Position numbers and translations under genes: made by a program. Under the pieces are notes generated by a model. It worked only from the letters and a program-made list of their open reading frames with translations. It made no database searches and was not told the DNA's origin. A DNA stretch of 64,000 nt from Aquitalea pelogenes (GTDB lineage Bacteria; Pseudomonadota; Gammaproteobacteria; Burkholderiales; Chromobacteriaceae): assembly GCF_001515305.1 (NCBI RefSeq), contig NZ_LNQV01000006.1, positions 1-64,000 on the forward strand, given 5' to 3'. Positions 27,524 through 38,481 of this stretch are shown in pieces. Each line of letters begins with the position of its first letter. Position 1 is the stretch's first letter.

Positions 27524-28198
27524 ATGACTAAACAGCTGAAACTGAGCGCCTTGGTTGCTGCTCTGCTGGTTTCCGCTAGCGCGTTCGCAGCTAAGCCGGG
27601 CTACACCGTTGATCAATCCACCGATGCCGTTTCCCGTAACAACTACGGCGAATGCTGGCATACCGCTTACTTCGACAAGGCCAAGGAAGGCCTGGTTGAG
27701 TGTGGTGATCGCGAAGCTGCCAAACCGGCTGCTCCGGTAGCTGAAGCTCCGAAGGCTGCCCCGGTTTCCGTGAAGGAACATGTAACCCTGTCCGCCAAGG
27801 TACTGTTCAACTTCGACAAGGCTACCCTGCGTCCGGATGCCAAGAGCGAACTGGATCCGCTGGTTGCCAAGCTGAAGGCTCACGCTGGTGAAGGTCATCT
27901 GAACGGTGTTGAAATCGACGGTTACACCGACTTCATGGGTTCCGACAAGCTGAACAACGCTCTGTCCCAGAAGCGTGCTGATGCTGTTAAGGCTTACTTC
28001 GTTGACGCTGGTGTACCGGCTGAGAAGGTTACTGCCGTAGGCAAGGGCAAGGCTGATGCCAAGATGACCGACGAGTGCAAGGCCAAGTTCCCGAAATACG
28101 CCAAGAACAAGAAGCAGAATGCTGAAATCAAGGCCTGCATCGAGCCGGATCGTCGTGTTGATGTTGTAATCGACGCCGTTAAAGTTACCACCAAGTAA
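27524..28198 (+). CDS. OmpA-family outer-membrane protein
   Basis: The 224-aa product has a signal peptide (cleavage near ASAFA, residues 18-22), a short N-terminal region with Cys residues (NNYGECWHTAYF), an Ala/Pro-rich linker (AAKPAAPVAEAPKAAP) and an OmpA C-terminal peptidoglycan-binding domain. That domain contains NFDKATLRP, GYTDFMGSDKLNNALSQKRADAV and EPDRRVDV. There is no room for the eight-stranded barrel of E. coli OmpA; the layout resembles Neisseria RmpM/class 4 proteins, which tether porins to peptidoglycan. A strong promoter and terminator bracket it. Confidence 0.92.
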   Translation: MTKQLKLSALVAALLVSASAFAAKPGYTVDQSTDAVSRNNYGECWHTAYFDKAKEGLVECGDREAAKPAAPVAEAPKAAPVSVKEHVTLSAKVLFNFDKATLRPDAKSELDPLVAKLKAHAGEGHLNGVEIDGYTDFMGSDKLNNALSQKRADAVKAYFVDAGVPAEKVTAVGKGKADAKMTDECKAKFPKYAKNKKQNAEIKACIEPDRRVDVVIDAVKVTTK

Positions 28199-28217
28199 TT
28201 TGCGCTGGTAAACACCG

Positions 28218-28246
28218 AAAAGCCCCACAAACGTGGGGCTTTTTTG
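28218..28246 (+). terminator. Intrinsic terminator of the OmpA-family gene
   Basis: An 11-bp stem (AAAAGCCCCAC / GTGGGGCTTTT) with an AAAC loop and a T-run, 20 bases after the stop. Confidence 0.9.
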
Positions 28247-28328
28247 TTTTGTCACTTCTGATTACATGGCTGGACGCTACTGCTTGCCGGCGGCTACAAT
28301 CATAAGTTTTCAGGATGCTAGGCGTCAG

Positions 28329-29264
28329 ATGCAGGTATTTCTAGGAGATCCACGACGTTTCGGGCTCGCTGGCTGTGCATTGACCATTGGGAACTTTGAT
28401 GGTGTGCATCTTGGCCATCAGCACATGCTGCGGCGTCTCAAGGACGAGGCTACCGCGCGCGCCTTGCCCACAGCCTTGCTGACATTCGAGCCGCATCCTC
28501 GTGAGTTCTTTACCCGAAGTAATCCTCCCGCCCGCTTGTCCACCTTGCGCGACAAGCTGAATGTCCTGCAAGCCTCTGGCTTGCTGGATTATGTGTTTGT
28601 CTTTCGCTTCAATCAGCGTTTTGCGAGCATGACTGCGCAGGATTTTATCCAGGATGTTCTGGTTCGGGACCTGAAAACGCGCTATCTGCTGATCGGCGAT
28701 GACTTTCAGTTTGGTGCTGCGCGCCAGGGCAATTTTCAACTGTTGTCCGCCTGTCCGCATTTTGTGACTGAAGCGATGCCATCGGTTCTGGTACAGGGAG
28801 AACGCGCATCCAGCACGCTGGTGCGCGAACGACTAGCCTTGGGAGACCTGGACGCAGCCAATGCATTGCTGGGACGGCGCTACCAGATCTCCGGCAAGGT
28901 CATGCATGGGCAGAAGCTGGGGCGCACCATTGGTTTCCCCACGGTCAATGTGCATTTGCCACACCTGAAACCCGCTTTGCAAGGTGTGTTTGTGGTAGAA
29001 GTAGATACCCCGTTCGGACGCAAGGGCGGGGTGGCCAGTCTGGGGCTCAACCCTACGGTCAGCAATAGCAGTGATTACAAACTGGAAGCGCACCTGTTTG
29101 ATTTTGCCGGCGATCTCTATGGCCAGCGTGTCACGGTGCATTTCCTGAAGAAGTTGCGCGATGAAGAGCGCTACGACAATTTACCGGCATTGGTAGCGCA
29201 GATAGAACGAGACGCTGCCAGTGCCCATACTTATTTGACCAGTTTGCAGCGAGAGCAGGCATGA
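28329..29264 (+). CDS. ribF: Bifunctional riboflavin kinase / FAD synthetase RibF
   Basis: The 311-aa enzyme makes FMN from riboflavin and then FAD. The N-terminal FAD synthetase domain has [12 protein letters not shown]; the C-terminal flavokinase domain has [11 protein letters not shown] and the [17 protein letters not shown] segment. I take the ATG at 28329 because the longer open frame runs back into the upstream terminator. The last bases overlap ileS (ATGA), so both are coupled in the ribF-ileS-lspA-ispH transcript, a common proteobacterial order. Confidence 0.96.
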   Translation: MQVFLGDPRRFGLAGCALTIGNFDGVHLGHQHMLRRLKDEATARALPTALLTFEPHPREFFTRSNPPARLSTLRDKLNVLQASGLLDYVFVFRFNQRFASMTAQDFIQDVLVRDLKTRYLLIGDDFQFGAARQGNFQLLSACPHFVTEAMPSVLVQGERASSTLVRERLALGDLDAANALLGRRYQISGKVMHGQKLGRTIGFPTVNVHLPHLKPALQGVFVVEVDTPFGRKGGVASLGLNPTVSNSSDYKLEAHLFDFAGDLYGQRVTVHFLKKLRDEERYDNLPALVAQIERDAASAHTYLTSLQREQA

Positions 29265-32047
29265 GCATCGATTACCGTAAAACCGTCAACCTGCTGGATA
29301 CCCCGTTCGCCATGCGAGGGGATCTGGCCAAACGCGAACCTGCCTGGGTCAAGCGTTGGCAGGAACAGAAGCGCTATGACAAAGTGCGCAAATTGTCTGC
29401 CGGTCGCCCGAAATTCATCCTGCATGATGGCCCGCCGTATGCCAACGGCGACATTCATATCGGTCATGCGGTCAATAAGGTATTGAAAGACATCATTGTC
29501 CGCTCCAAGACGCTGGCAGGTTTTGATGCCCCGTATGTGCCGGGCTGGGACTGCCATGGTCTGCCGATCGAGTTGATGGTGGAGAAGCTGCATGGCAAAT
29601 CCATTCCTGCCGCCAAGTTTCGCGAGCTGTGCCGCGAATATGCCAAGGAGCAGATTGCCCGTCAGAAGAAGGACTTCATTCGCCTGGGCGTACTGGGTGA
29701 CTGGGAGAATCCCTACCTGACCATGGATTTCAAGACCGAGGCTGACATCGTGCGCACGCTGGGCACGATTTACAGCAACGGTTATTTGTTCAAGGGCGAA
29801 AAGCCCGTGCACTGGTGCATCGAGTGCGGCTCCGCACTGGCTGAAGCCGAGGTTGAGTACGAAGACAAGAACTCCCCGGCAATCGATGTTGGTTTCCGTG
29901 TGCTGGATCAGGACAAGCTGGCGGCTGCATTCGGCCTGACTGCCGAGCAGGTGGCCGGTGCCATGGCCGTTATCTGGACCACCACACCGTGGACACTGCC
30001 GGCCAACCAGGCGGTGGCAGTCAGTGCTGCGCTGACTTACCAGTTGATTGATACCCCCAAGGGCAAGCTGATTCTGGTCAAGGAACTGGCCGAGTCTGCA
30101 CTGCAGCGCTACGGTTTTGCTGATGCCAAGGTGCTGGCAGAGACTACCGGCGACAAGCTCGAAATGCTGCAATTGCAGCATCCGTTCTATGGCCGCAGCG
30201 TGCCTGTCATCTGTGGTGACCACGTCACTACCGATGCCGGTACCGGCCTGGTGCATACCGCCCCTGCACATGGCCTGGAAGACTTCCAGGTCGGTCAGCA
30301 ATACGGCCTGCCGATTGATAACCCGGTTGCCGATGATGGCCGCTACAAGTCCACTACCGAACTGTTTGCCGGTCTGTCGGTATGGGAAGCCAATCCCAAA
30401 GTCATCGAAACGCTGGAACAATATGGCACCCTGATTCATCAGGCCCGTTTGCTGCATAGCTACCCGCATTGCTGGCGTCACAAGACACCCATCATCTTCC
30501 GTGCGACGGCCCAGTGGTTCATCGGCATGGACAAGCAGGGCAAGGATGGCGTGGCACTGCGCGAGCGTGCCAAGAGCGCGGTCGATGCAACCGAATTCTT
30601 CCCGGCATGGGGGCGTGCGCGCCTGGAAGCCATGATTGGTAACCGTCCGGACTGGTGTGTATCGCGCCAGCGTAACTGGGGCGTGCCGATGACCTTCTTC
30701 GTGCACAAGGAAACGGGCGAGCTGCATCCGCGTTCACTGGCCTTGCTGGAAGAAGTGGCACTGCGCATTGAACAGCAGGGTATCGAAGCCTGGTTCAGCC
30801 TGGATGCACAGGAGCTGCTGGGTAGCGAAGCCGCCGAGTATCGCAAACTGTCCGATACCCTGGACGTGTGGTTCGACTCAGGTTCCACCCACTTTGCCGT
30901 GCTCAAGCAGCGCCCGGAACTGGCTTGGCCTGCCGACCTGTATTTGGAAGGTAGTGACCAGCACCGCGGCTGGTTCCAGTCCTCCCTGCTGACAGGTTGC
31001 GCCACCATTGGTCGCGCACCGTACAAGCAATTGCTGACCCATGGTTTCGTAGTGGATGGCAAGGGCCTGAAGATGTCCAAGTCCAAAGGTAATGTCGTAG
31101 CGCCGCAAAAGGTGAATGACAGCCTGGGTGCCGACATTCTGCGTCTGTGGGTGGCCTCCACCGATTACTCCGGTGAACTGGCGATTTCCGATGAAATCCT
31201 CAAGCGGGTGACCGAAAGCTACCGCCGCCTGCGTAATACCCTGCGCTTCCTGCTGGCCAACCTGTCGGATTTCGATCCGCTGGAAAATGCCGTGCCGTTT
31301 GGTGAAATGCTGGAGCTGGATCAATACGCCCTGCTGATGTCGCGTCAGGTTCAGGAAAAAGTGGCGGGCGAACTGTACACCCGTTATGCCTTCCACCATG
31401 CCATGCAGGAAGTGGTGAATTACTGCTCGGAAGACCTGGGTGCTTTCTATCTGGACATCATCAAGGACCGTCTGTACACCACCAAGGCGGACAGTCATGC
31501 CCGCCGCAGCGCCCAGACAGCGCTCTATCATCTGAGCCGCAGCTTGCTGTTGTTGATTGCACCGGTATTGTGCTTCACCGCAGATGAAGCCTGGGAAGTC
31601 CTCACCAAGAGTGATGAAGAGTCCACCCTGTACCACACCTGGCATGAGTTTCCTGCACTCACCGCGGCCAGCGAGCAAGCCTTGCAGCAGAAGTGGCAAG
31701 CCATTCGCAGTCTGCGCGCCCAGGTCAACAAGCAGATTGAAGAGCTGCGCAGTGCCGACCAGCTGGGTTCCTCCTTGCAAGCCGAGCTGGATATCGAGGC
31801 CGCCGGTGATTTGTACCAGCAACTGGCCAGCCTGGGTGACGACCTCAAGTTTGTGCTCATCGTATCGGCCGCGCGCGTCCGTGAGGCCGAAGAGACTCGT
31901 ATCACCGTGACACCTTCTGCACACCAGAAATGTGATCGCTGCTGGCACTATCGGGCCGATGTAGGGTCTCATGCCGGTCATGGCACAGTATGTGGACGTT
32001 GCGTCGATAATATCGATGGCAAGGGTGAAGTCAGAGCGCACGCCTGA
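29261..32047 (+). CDS. ileS: Isoleucyl-tRNA synthetase
   Basis: The 928-aa class I synthetase charges tRNA-Ile. It carries the HIGH signature (DIHIGHAV, about 66-73), an editing domain in the middle, the KMSKS signature (LKMSKSKGN) and a C-terminal zinc finger with the cysteine pairs CDRCW and CGRC. Length and domains are those of the bacterial mupirocin-sensitive type. Confidence 0.98.
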   Translation: MSIDYRKTVNLLDTPFAMRGDLAKREPAWVKRWQEQKRYDKVRKLSAGRPKFILHDGPPYANGDIHIGHAVNKVLKDIIVRSKTLAGFDAPYVPGWDCHGLPIELMVEKLHGKSIPAAKFRELCREYAKEQIARQKKDFIRLGVLGDWENPYLTMDFKTEADIVRTLGTIYSNGYLFKGEKPVHWCIECGSALAEAEVEYEDKNSPAIDVGFRVLDQDKLAAAFGLTAEQVAGAMAVIWTTTPWTLPANQAVAVSAALTYQLIDTPKGKLILVKELAESALQRYGFADAKVLAETTGDKLEMLQLQHPFYGRSVPVICGDHVTTDAGTGLVHTAPAHGLEDFQVGQQYGLPIDNPVADDGRYKSTTELFAGLSVWEANPKVIETLEQYGTLIHQARLLHSYPHCWRHKTPIIFRATAQWFIGMDKQGKDGVALRERAKSAVDATEFFPAWGRARLEAMIGNRPDWCVSRQRNWGVPMTFFVHKETGELHPRSLALLEEVALRIEQQGIEAWFSLDAQELLGSEAAEYRKLSDTLDVWFDSGSTHFAVLKQRPELAWPADLYLEGSDQHRGWFQSSLLTGCATIGRAPYKQLLTHGFVVDGKGLKMSKSKGNVVAPQKVNDSLGADILRLWVASTDYSGELAISDEILKRVTESYRRLRNTLRFLLANLSDFDPLENAVPFGEMLELDQYALLMSRQVQEKVAGELYTRYAFHHAMQEVVNYCSEDLGAFYLDIIKDRLYTTKADSHARRSAQTALYHLSRSLLLLIAPVLCFTADEAWEVLTKSDEESTLYHTWHEFPALTAASEQALQQKWQAIRSLRAQVNKQIEELRSADQLGSSLQAELDIEAAGDLYQQLASLGDDLKFVLIVSAARVREAEETRITVTPSAHQKCDRCWHYRADVGSHAGHGTVCGRCVDNIDGKGEVRAHA

Positions 32048-32106
32048 TTGTTCCCGAGCATCCCCCGGACAGGTTCCGGGGGATAGACCGGTAAGGAAGT
32101 CATCAA

Positions 32107-32610
32107 ATGGAATCTGTCATGCAGGTGCCTCACGCCAGAGTCTGGAGCAAATGGATGGGGCTGGCATTGCTGGTCATCGTTCTGGACCAGCTCTCCAAGA
32201 TTTATTTCAATACGCAGTACCAGTTTGGTGAAATGCGGGATGTCATTCCTGGCTATTTCAGCTTCACCCTGATTTACAACCCGGGCGCTGCATTCAGTTT
32301 CCTGCGTGATGCAGGTGGCTGGCAGAAGTATTTGTTCACCCTGCTGGCGCTTGGTGTTTCAGCCTATCTGGGCTGGAACATCATCAGGGGGCGCTTTGGC
32401 CGTCTGATGAATATTGCTGCCAGCTTCATCATGGGCGGTGCCATCGGGAATGTGATAGATCGGCTGGCCTATGGTCATGTGGTCGATTTCATCCTCGTGC
32501 ATTACCAGCACAGCTGGTATTACCCTGCTTTTAATCTGGCAGATTCCTTCATTTGTGTCGGTGCCGTGCTGATGGTGCTCGACAGCCTGAAGCAACCCAG
32601 AGCGCATTGA
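32107..32610 (+). CDS. lspA: Lipoprotein signal peptidase LspA
   Basis: The 167-aa inner-membrane aspartic protease cleaves prolipoproteins before the lipidated cysteine. It has four hydrophobic segments and the catalytic aspartates in GNVIDRL and NLADSFI, plus the NPGAAFSFL motif. Substrates encoded here include BamC and the small Ala-rich lipoprotein. The start at 32107 follows AAGGA by nine bases; an in-frame ATG at 32119 is a possible alternative. Confidence 0.96.
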   Translation: MESVMQVPHARVWSKWMGLALLVIVLDQLSKIYFNTQYQFGEMRDVIPGYFSFTLIYNPGAAFSFLRDAGGWQKYLFTLLALGVSAYLGWNIIRGRFGRLMNIAASFIMGGAIGNVIDRLAYGHVVDFILVHYQHSWYYPAFNLADSFICVGAVLMVLDSLKQPRAH

Positions 32611-32658
32611 ACCTGTTTTTGCCACCCATCGTGTGGTGGCGTTTTGCAAGGACTACAG

Positions 32659-33594
32659 ATGACGAAGACCATTATGCTGGCCAACCCGCGTGGCTTTTGT
32701 GCCGGGGTGGATCGGGCCATCGCCATCGTCGAGCGTGCCATCGAGAAGTTTGGCGCTCCCATTTATGTCAGGCATGAAGTGGTGCACAACCGCTTTGTCG
32801 TGGAAAACCTGCGTGCCAAAGGTGCCATTTTCATCGAAGAGCTGAAAGACGTACCCGCCGGCAGCACACTGGTGTATTCCGCTCATGGTGTGCCGCTGGC
32901 TGTACGTGCCGAAGCCGAGGCCCTCGGCTTGCAAGTGTTTGACGCAACCTGTCCGCTAGTGACCAAGGTGCATGTCGAAGTGAAGCGCATGCACAAGGCC
33001 GCGATGGAAATCATCATGATTGGTCATGCCGGCCATCCTGAAGTCGAAGGAACCATGGGGCAGGTGGATAGCGGCATGTATCTGGTGGAAAGTGTTGAAG
33101 ATGTTGCCCGCCTTGAAGTGCGCAATCCTTCGGCGCTGTCTTATGTCAGCCAGACCACGCTTTCCGTCGACGAGACACGGGACATCATCACAGCACTCAA
33201 GCAGCGCTTTCCCGCCATTACCAGCCCGAAAAAGGACGATATCTGCTATGCCACGCAGAATCGTCAGGATGCGGTCAAGGTACTGTCCGACCAGTGCGAC
33301 ATCATCGTGGTAGTTGGCTCGCCCAATAGCTCCAACTCCAATCGCCTGCGCGAAGTTGCTGCATTGCGAGGCGTGGACGCGTATATGGTGGACAATGCTT
33401 CTTTGCTCAAGCCAGAGTGGTTTGACGGCAAGCAGCGGGTTGGTGTCACTGCGGGGGCTAGCGCTCCGGAAGTGCTGGTCCAGGCGGTTATCGAACAGAT
33501 TCGCAGCTATGGTGCTGAAAGTGTGTCTGAACTCAGTGGTGTGGAAGAGTCCACCGTGTTTGCCCTGCCACCGGGTTTGCGAGATCCGCAATAG
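32659..33594 (+). CDS. ispH: 4-hydroxy-3-methylbut-2-enyl diphosphate reductase IspH
   Basis: The 311-aa [4Fe-4S] enzyme carries out the last step of the non-mevalonate isoprenoid pathway, giving IPP and DMAPP. Cluster cysteines lie in [21 protein letters not shown] and [11 protein letters not shown]-proximal CDI; HEVVHN and SAHGV hold substrate-binding histidines. The ATG at 32659 follows an AAGGA ribosome binding site. It is the last gene of the ribF operon. Confidence 0.97.
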   Translation: MTKTIMLANPRGFCAGVDRAIAIVERAIEKFGAPIYVRHEVVHNRFVVENLRAKGAIFIEELKDVPAGSTLVYSAHGVPLAVRAEAEALGLQVFDATCPLVTKVHVEVKRMHKAAMEIIMIGHAGHPEVEGTMGQVDSGMYLVESVEDVARLEVRNPSALSYVSQTTLSVDETRDIITALKQRFPAITSPKKDDICYATQNRQDAVKVLSDQCDIIVVVGSPNSSNSNRLREVAALRGVDAYMVDNASLLKPEWFDGKQRVGVTAGASAPEVLVQAVIEQIRSYGAESVSELSGVEESTVFALPPGLRDPQ

Positions 33595-33615
33595 TTTTGG
33601 TTCATCCAGTCAAAG

Positions 33616-33645
33616 AAAAGGCTCTGCATTGGCAGAGCCTTTTTT
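33616..33645. terminator. Terminator after ispH
   Basis: A 12-bp stem (AAAAGGCTCTGC / GCAGAGCCTTTT) with an ATTG loop and a T-run, 22 bases past the ispH stop. Its A/T flanks may also serve the convergent iclR-type gene. Confidence 0.88.
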
Positions 33646-33660
33646 ATTTGGCGGCGGCAA

Positions 33661-34506
33661 TCAGCTGGGCTTTCTTGCTTTTCCGCCATACAAACGGGTG
33701 ATTTCGCCAGCAGCCCGCATCACCAGAGAGCCCAGGTGGGTGATGCGCTCATCTGGAATGCGCGATGCAGGTCCGGAAACCGAGATAGCGGCAAACGCAT
33801 TGCCAGATTCATCGTAAATGCAACTGGCAACACAGCGCAGGCCAACTGCATGCTCACCGTCATCAACAGCAAATCCCTGTTTATGGATTTGTGCCATCTC
33901 CTCTTTCAGCCTTGCCGCGGTCGTGATGGTATTCCCGGTAAACAGAGGCAGACCGGTCTTCTGCAAGATGCGGCCAATGTGCGCTTCATCCTGCGCTGCG
34001 AGAAATGCCTTGCCTGCTCCTGATGCATGCAGGGGAAGTCGTCCGCCTATCGGTGCGAGCATGCGCATCAGCTCGCGGCATTGCACTTGTCCCACCACGA
34101 CGCTTTGCCAGGCGTCAGTGTCGAAAACCACCAGATTGCTGGTTTCACCCGCCGCCTCCATCACTTGTCGCAAGATCGGCATTGCCAGCGTGGACAAGTC
34201 GCGGCTGCTCAGAAAGCCACTCCCGACGGTAAAGGCGCGGACGCCTATGCTCCACAGCCCCAGCTCTCCAGTCTGTTGAACAAAACCCATTTGCTGCATG
34301 GTGGTCAGCAAGCGATGTGTCGTGGAGTTTGGCAGCCCAACCTGCATCGAAAGATCGGTCAGCATGATACCAGCCGGTGCTTCTGCAATGCGCTCAAGCA
34401 AAACCAGCCCCCGGGTTAGCGATTGCACTTGGCCTGTGTTGGCCACCTGGCCATCGGTACGCTTGCGTGTATTGCCACGGGCGGGAAGTGTATCGGCTTT
34501 GCTCAT
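33661..34506 (-). CDS. IclR-family regulator of the glyoxylate/purine genes
   Basis: The 281-aa regulator has an N-terminal winged helix-turn-helix (SLTRGLVLLERIAEAP, then DLSMQVGLPNSTTHRLLTTM, about 27-90) and a C-terminal IclR effector domain (LPLHASGAGKAFLA, GLRCVASCIYDESGNAFAAISVSGP). It is most like AllR/GclR regulators, which repress allantoin and glyoxylate genes and respond to glyoxylate or allantoin. It diverges from gcl, and a palindrome of the IclR type lies between them. The start at 34506 gives the usual family length; the upstream open frame is not family sequence. Confidence 0.88.
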   Translation of the reverse strand: MSKADTLPARGNTRKRTDGQVANTGQVQSLTRGLVLLERIAEAPAGIMLTDLSMQVGLPNSTTHRLLTTMQQMGFVQQTGELGLWSIGVRAFTVGSGFLSSRDLSTLAMPILRQVMEAAGETSNLVVFDTDAWQSVVVGQVQCRELMRMLAPIGGRLPLHASGAGKAFLAAQDEAHIGRILQKTGLPLFTGNTITTAARLKEEMAQIHKQGFAVDDGEHAVGLRCVASCIYDESGNAFAAISVSGPASRIPDERITHLGSLVMRAAGEITRLYGGKARKPS

Positions 34507-34807
34507 AAATCCTCGTTGTTGATTGTGGATTGGGCGCTGTGTGCTGTGCAATTTTACGCCTTAGGTACAGCTGAGTGTAATAACTGCCTGGATAGGAGGT
34601 TTTCAAGTTTGAAAAGTAATGAATTGGTCTGTTTTACCATAAATGAAAATTCACTAACTTGATGAAAATAAACGATATTTCATGTAATTTTCCAAAAATG
34701 GAAACCACTTCCATTTGCCATTGACTGAAAATTGTTGCGCAGGATAGTCTCCAAACAAATAGGCTGCAACCAGTGTGGTGAGGCCTGCTTAACCTAGGAG
34801 CTATCCA
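34507..34807. promoter_or_regulatory. Divergent control region between the IclR-type gene and gcl
   Basis: This A+T-rich 301-base region holds three alternating half-sites: TTCCA (34690-34694), TGGAA (34699-34703) and TTCCA (34709-34713). The last two form TGGAAACCACTTCCA, close to the E. coli IclR palindrome TGGAAATTATTTCCA. Just downstream a promoter reads TTGACT (34721-34726), 16 bases, GATAGT (34743-34748), giving a start near 34755. A good ribosome binding site (TAGGAG) precedes gcl. Confidence 0.6.
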
Positions 34808-36553
34808 ATGGCCAAAATGCGAGCAATCGAGGCTGCAGTACACGTGCTGATCAAGGAAGGGGTGACCACTGCCTTTGGTGTACCCGGTGCTGCGATCAAT
34901 CCCATGTATGCCGCCATGAAGAAGATAGGTGGCATACGCCATTTTCTGGCACGCCATGTTGAAGGTGCATCGCACATGGCAGAAGGTTTTACGCGGGCAC
35001 GGGCTGGCAACATCGGTGTCTGCATTGGTACCTCAGGTCCGGCAGGGACCGACATGATTACCGGCTTGTACTCGGCAGCAGCGGACTCCATTCCCATCCT
35101 GTGCATAACCGGGCAGGCACCACGCTCACGCTTGCACAAGGAAGATTTCCAGGCAGTGGATATCAAGGAAATTGCACGTCCGGTGTCCAAATGGGCGACT
35201 ACCGTGATGGAAGCTGCGCAACTGCCAGGCGCATTGCAACAGGCATTTCATTTTATGCGTTCAGGGCGCCCTGGTCCGGTATTGCTGGACCTGCCTTTTG
35301 ATGTGCAAATGACTGAAATTGAATTCGATCCGGAAACCTACCAACCGATGCCGGCATTCAAGCCACGTGCCACGCGTGCACAGGTTGAAAAGGCACTCGC
35401 AATGCTGTTGGACGCCGAGCGTCCGGTAATTGTCGCCGGTGGTGGCGTGATCAATGCCAATGCCTCCGCAATGCTGACCGAGTTTGCCGAAATTGTTCAG
35501 ATTCCGGTGATTCCTACCCTGATGGGATGGGGCTGCATTCCTGATGACCATCCGCTGATGGCCGGTATGGTGGGACTGCAAACCTCACATCGCTATGGCA
35601 ATGCCACTCTTCTGGCTGCTGATTTTGTCTTTGGTATCGGAAACCGCTGGGCCAACAGGCATACCGGCTCGGTCGAGGTCTATACCCAGGGCCGCAAATT
35701 CGTTCACATCGACATTGAACCCACCCAGATCGGACGGGTATTCGCCCCCGATTTTGGTATCACCTCTGATGCTGCCATGGCATTGGAACTAATGATTGAA
35801 GTGGCACGTGAATGGCGTTCCCAAGGGCGCTTGACCATTCGGCATGACTGGCTGCAGGCGTGCCAGCAGCGAAAGGCCAGCATGTTGCGACGTTCGGATC
35901 ACGCCGACACGCCAATCAAACCGATGCGCGTGTATGAAGAGATGAATCGCCATTTTGGGCGCGATGTCCGCTATGTCAGCACCATCGGTCTGTCGCAGAT
36001 TGCTGCGGCCCAGTTCCTGCATGTTTATCAGCCTCGCAACTGGATCAACTGCGGCCAGGCTGGACCACTGGGCTGGACCATTCCCGCGGCACTTGGTGCC
36101 AAGGTGGCGGATTCCACACGCGAAGTGGTCGCCATCTCCGGGGATTATGACTTCCAGTTCATGGTGGAAGAGCTCGCCGTCGGCGCGCAGTTCCGCATCC
36201 CATACATTCATGTGTTGGTTAACAACAGCTATCTGGGGCTTATTCGCCAGGCACAACGTCAGTTCGATATCGACTACTGCGTACAACTGAGTTTCGAGAA
36301 CATCAACGCTCCAGAGCTTGGTAGCTATGGTGTTGATCACGTCAAGGTAGTGGAAGGGTTGGGCTGTAAAGCGGTACGAGTGACTGACCCGGAACAGCTG
36401 GCAACAGGCTTTGCCGAGGCACGCCGCTTGATGGAAGCATTTTCTGTACCGGTTGTGGTCGAGGTCATCCTTGAACGGGTCACCAATATTGCCATGGGTA
36501 CTGAAATCAATGCCATCAACGAATTTGAAGATATTGTCGATTTGACCGTGTAA
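34808..36553 (+). CDS. gcl: Glyoxylate carboligase (tartronate-semialdehyde synthase)
   Basis: The 581-aa thiamin-diphosphate enzyme joins two glyoxylates into tartronate semialdehyde with loss of CO2. Diagnostic for Gcl is Val51 in [13 protein letters not shown], where nearly all other family members have the catalytic glutamate. The C-terminal ThDP-binding motif begins GDYDFQFM and ends VNNSYLG. It starts a gcl-hyi-glxR operon that takes glyoxylate from the purine genes downstream to glycerate. Confidence 0.96.
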   Translation: MAKMRAIEAAVHVLIKEGVTTAFGVPGAAINPMYAAMKKIGGIRHFLARHVEGASHMAEGFTRARAGNIGVCIGTSGPAGTDMITGLYSAAADSIPILCITGQAPRSRLHKEDFQAVDIKEIARPVSKWATTVMEAAQLPGALQQAFHFMRSGRPGPVLLDLPFDVQMTEIEFDPETYQPMPAFKPRATRAQVEKALAMLLDAERPVIVAGGGVINANASAMLTEFAEIVQIPVIPTLMGWGCIPDDHPLMAGMVGLQTSHRYGNATLLAADFVFGIGNRWANRHTGSVEVYTQGRKFVHIDIEPTQIGRVFAPDFGITSDAAMALELMIEVAREWRSQGRLTIRHDWLQACQQRKASMLRRSDHADTPIKPMRVYEEMNRHFGRDVRYVSTIGLSQIAAAQFLHVYQPRNWINCGQAGPLGWTIPAALGAKVADSTREVVAISGDYDFQFMVEELAVGAQFRIPYIHVLVNNSYLGLIRQAQRQFDIDYCVQLSFENINAPELGSYGVDHVKVVEGLGCKAVRVTDPEQLATGFAEARRLMEAFSVPVVVEVILERVTNIAMGTEINAINEFEDIVDLTV

Positions 36554-36612
36554 GTCGGCAATAACCATGTGGCCGGCAAACTTGACCGGCCGACATCCTG
36601 TGGGAGAGTCCT

Positions 36613-37389
36613 ATGCCAAGATTTGCCGCCAACCTCACCATGCTGTTTAACGAAGTGGATTTTCTGTCACGTTTTCAAGCCGCAGCCAAAGCCGGATTTC
36701 GGGGAGTTGAGTACCTTTTTCCCTATGGTTACGACAAACAGCAACTGGCTGAGCTATTGGATAAGCACCAGCTAGAACAAGTACTACACAACCTTCCGGC
36801 AGGTAATTGGGCGGCTGGTGAGCGTGGAATCGCTTGTCTGCCTGACCGTAAAGCAGAATTTCAGGATGGCGTTGGCGAAGCAATCAGCTATGCAAAAGCG
36901 CTTGGATGCCGTCAATTAAACGTTCTGGCAGGTATACGCCCCCAAAATGCAGACCCCGATGTCGTACTGGAAACCCTGCACAACAACCTGCGATTTGCTG
37001 CAAAAGCCTTGAAAGATGAGGGGATCAAACTATTAGTCGAGCCTATCAATACATTCGATATTCCCGGTTTTGTGGTGTCCCGAACCCGACAGGTACTCGC
37101 CATGATACGGGAACTTGGCTGCGACAATCTGTATGTCCAGTACGACATTTATCACATGCAACGTATGGAAGGAGAGCTGGCCCAGACACTGCAGCTACAA
37201 CTACCGCATATCGCACATATCCAGCTGGCAGATAATCCGGGCCGGCACGAGCCTGGCACGGGCGAAATCAATTATTCCTTCTTGTTCAGTTTCTTGGATC
37301 GAATTGGATATCAAGGGTGGATTGGTTGCGAATACAAACCTAAAAGTACTACCGTCGCTGGCCTGGGCTGGATGAAGCAGTACCAGTAA
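36613..37389 (+). CDS. hyi: Hydroxypyruvate isomerase
   Basis: The 258-aa TIM-barrel protein matches Hyi, which interconverts hydroxypyruvate and tartronate semialdehyde. Family phrases are ANLTMLFNEVDFLSRF at the N-terminus, LLVEPINTFDIPGF in the middle, and HIQLADNPGRHEPGTGEINY; the conserved glutamates and histidines of the xylose-isomerase-like fold are kept. It lies 59 bases after gcl and 25 bases before glxR. Confidence 0.93.
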   Translation: MPRFAANLTMLFNEVDFLSRFQAAAKAGFRGVEYLFPYGYDKQQLAELLDKHQLEQVLHNLPAGNWAAGERGIACLPDRKAEFQDGVGEAISYAKALGCRQLNVLAGIRPQNADPDVVLETLHNNLRFAAKALKDEGIKLLVEPINTFDIPGFVVSRTRQVLAMIRELGCDNLYVQYDIYHMQRMEGELAQTLQLQLPHIAHIQLADNPGRHEPGTGEINYSFLFSFLDRIGYQGWIGCEYKPKSTTVAGLGWMKQYQ

Positions 37390-37414
37390 GTTTGATTAAA
37401 ACGAGGAGACATAG

Positions 37415-38302
37415 ATGAAAAAAATTGGATTTATCGGACTGGGCATCATGGGTGCTCCTATGGCCAAACACTTGCTAGAAGCTGGCCATTCACTATTCGT
37501 CAATTCACGCAGCGGCGTACCTCAGTCTTTGACAAGTTATCAGCTTACTGTTTGTGACAGTGCGAAACAGGTAGCGGAGCTAGCCAACATCATTATTCTG
37601 ATGCTGCCAGATACCCCAGATGTGGGAGCCGTATTGTTTGGGGCCAATGGCGTGGCTGAAGCAAATCTTAGCGGCAAGGTAGTCGTGGATATGTCATCCA
37701 TTTCCCCGATTGAAACCAAGAAATTTGCCAGTCGGATAGAGCAATTGGGTGGGCATTATCTAGATGCTCCAGTCTCTGGGGGGGAGGTGGGAGCACGTGC
37801 AGCCAGCTTATCTATCATGGTAGGAGGGCTACAGCCTGTCTTCGAACAAATGCTACCCGTATTGCAATTGATGGGGAAAAATATCACCAGGGTTGGTGGC
37901 AATGGAGATGGCCAAACTGCCAAGGTAGCCAATCAAATAGTAGTTGCATTGACTATCGAGGCGGTGGGTGAGGCACTACTGTTTGCCTCGCGTGCAGGAG
38001 CTAACCCTGAAAAGGTAAGGCAGGCGCTACTAGGAGGCTTTGCTTCTTCCAAAATACTGGAAGTGCATGGTGAACGTATGGTAAAGCGGACATTTGATCC
38101 AGGATTCCGAATTACATTGCATCAAAAAGACCTCAATCTGGCGCTAAGCAGCGCCCAGCAAATGGCATTGGCTTTACCTGCAACGGCACTGGCGCAACAG
38201 TTGTTTAATAGTTGTGTTGCTCAAGGTGGTGGGTCTTGGGATCATAGTGCGATGGTACGTGCGCTGGAGAAACTATCTGATTATTCTATTTCAGCACAGT
38301 AG
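37415..38302 (+). CDS. glxR: Tartronate semialdehyde reductase
   Basis: The 295-aa NAD(P)-dependent beta-hydroxyacid dehydrogenase reduces tartronate semialdehyde to D-glycerate. It has the Rossmann motif GFIGLGIMGAPMAKHL at the start, the substrate-binding DAPVSGGEVGA and the catalytic Lys in GQTAKVANQI. Its gene follows hyi with a GAGGAG ribosome binding site and is visibly richer in A+T than gcl. No glycerate kinase follows, so that step must be encoded elsewhere. Confidence 0.93.
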   Translation: MKKIGFIGLGIMGAPMAKHLLEAGHSLFVNSRSGVPQSLTSYQLTVCDSAKQVAELANIIILMLPDTPDVGAVLFGANGVAEANLSGKVVVDMSSISPIETKKFASRIEQLGGHYLDAPVSGGEVGARAASLSIMVGGLQPVFEQMLPVLQLMGKNITRVGGNGDGQTAKVANQIVVALTIEAVGEALLFASRAGANPEKVRQALLGGFASSKILEVHGERMVKRTFDPGFRITLHQKDLNLALSSAQQMALALPATALAQQLFNSCVAQGGGSWDHSAMVRALEKLSDYSISAQ

Positions 38303-38339
38303 TTTTGAAATAGCGATTTGTTGATAGTGTATTACGATC

Positions 38340-38366
38340 GGGGTGGATTTATCCACCCCATTTTAT
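38340..38366 (+). terminator. Terminator of gcl-hyi-glxR
   Basis: GGGGTGGA-TTTA-TCCACCCC followed by ATTTTATATT, 37 bases past the glxR stop. Confidence 0.75.
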
Positions 38367-38429
38367 ATTGCAAGATTGAGTGAATTTTAAATGCACTTCA
38401 ATCCTGATTTATGGAAAATAGTTGAAAAT

Positions 38430-38460
38430 AAAAAAGGTGAAACTGATAAAAGTCTCACCT
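38430..38460 (-). terminator. Terminator of hiuH-puuD
   Basis: On the minus strand AGGTGAGAC pairs with GTTTCACCT (one mismatch) and is followed by a T-rich run. It lies 22 bases past the puuD stop. Confidence 0.75.
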
Positions 38461-38481
38461 GAATGAAGGAGTGCCTGTTCT

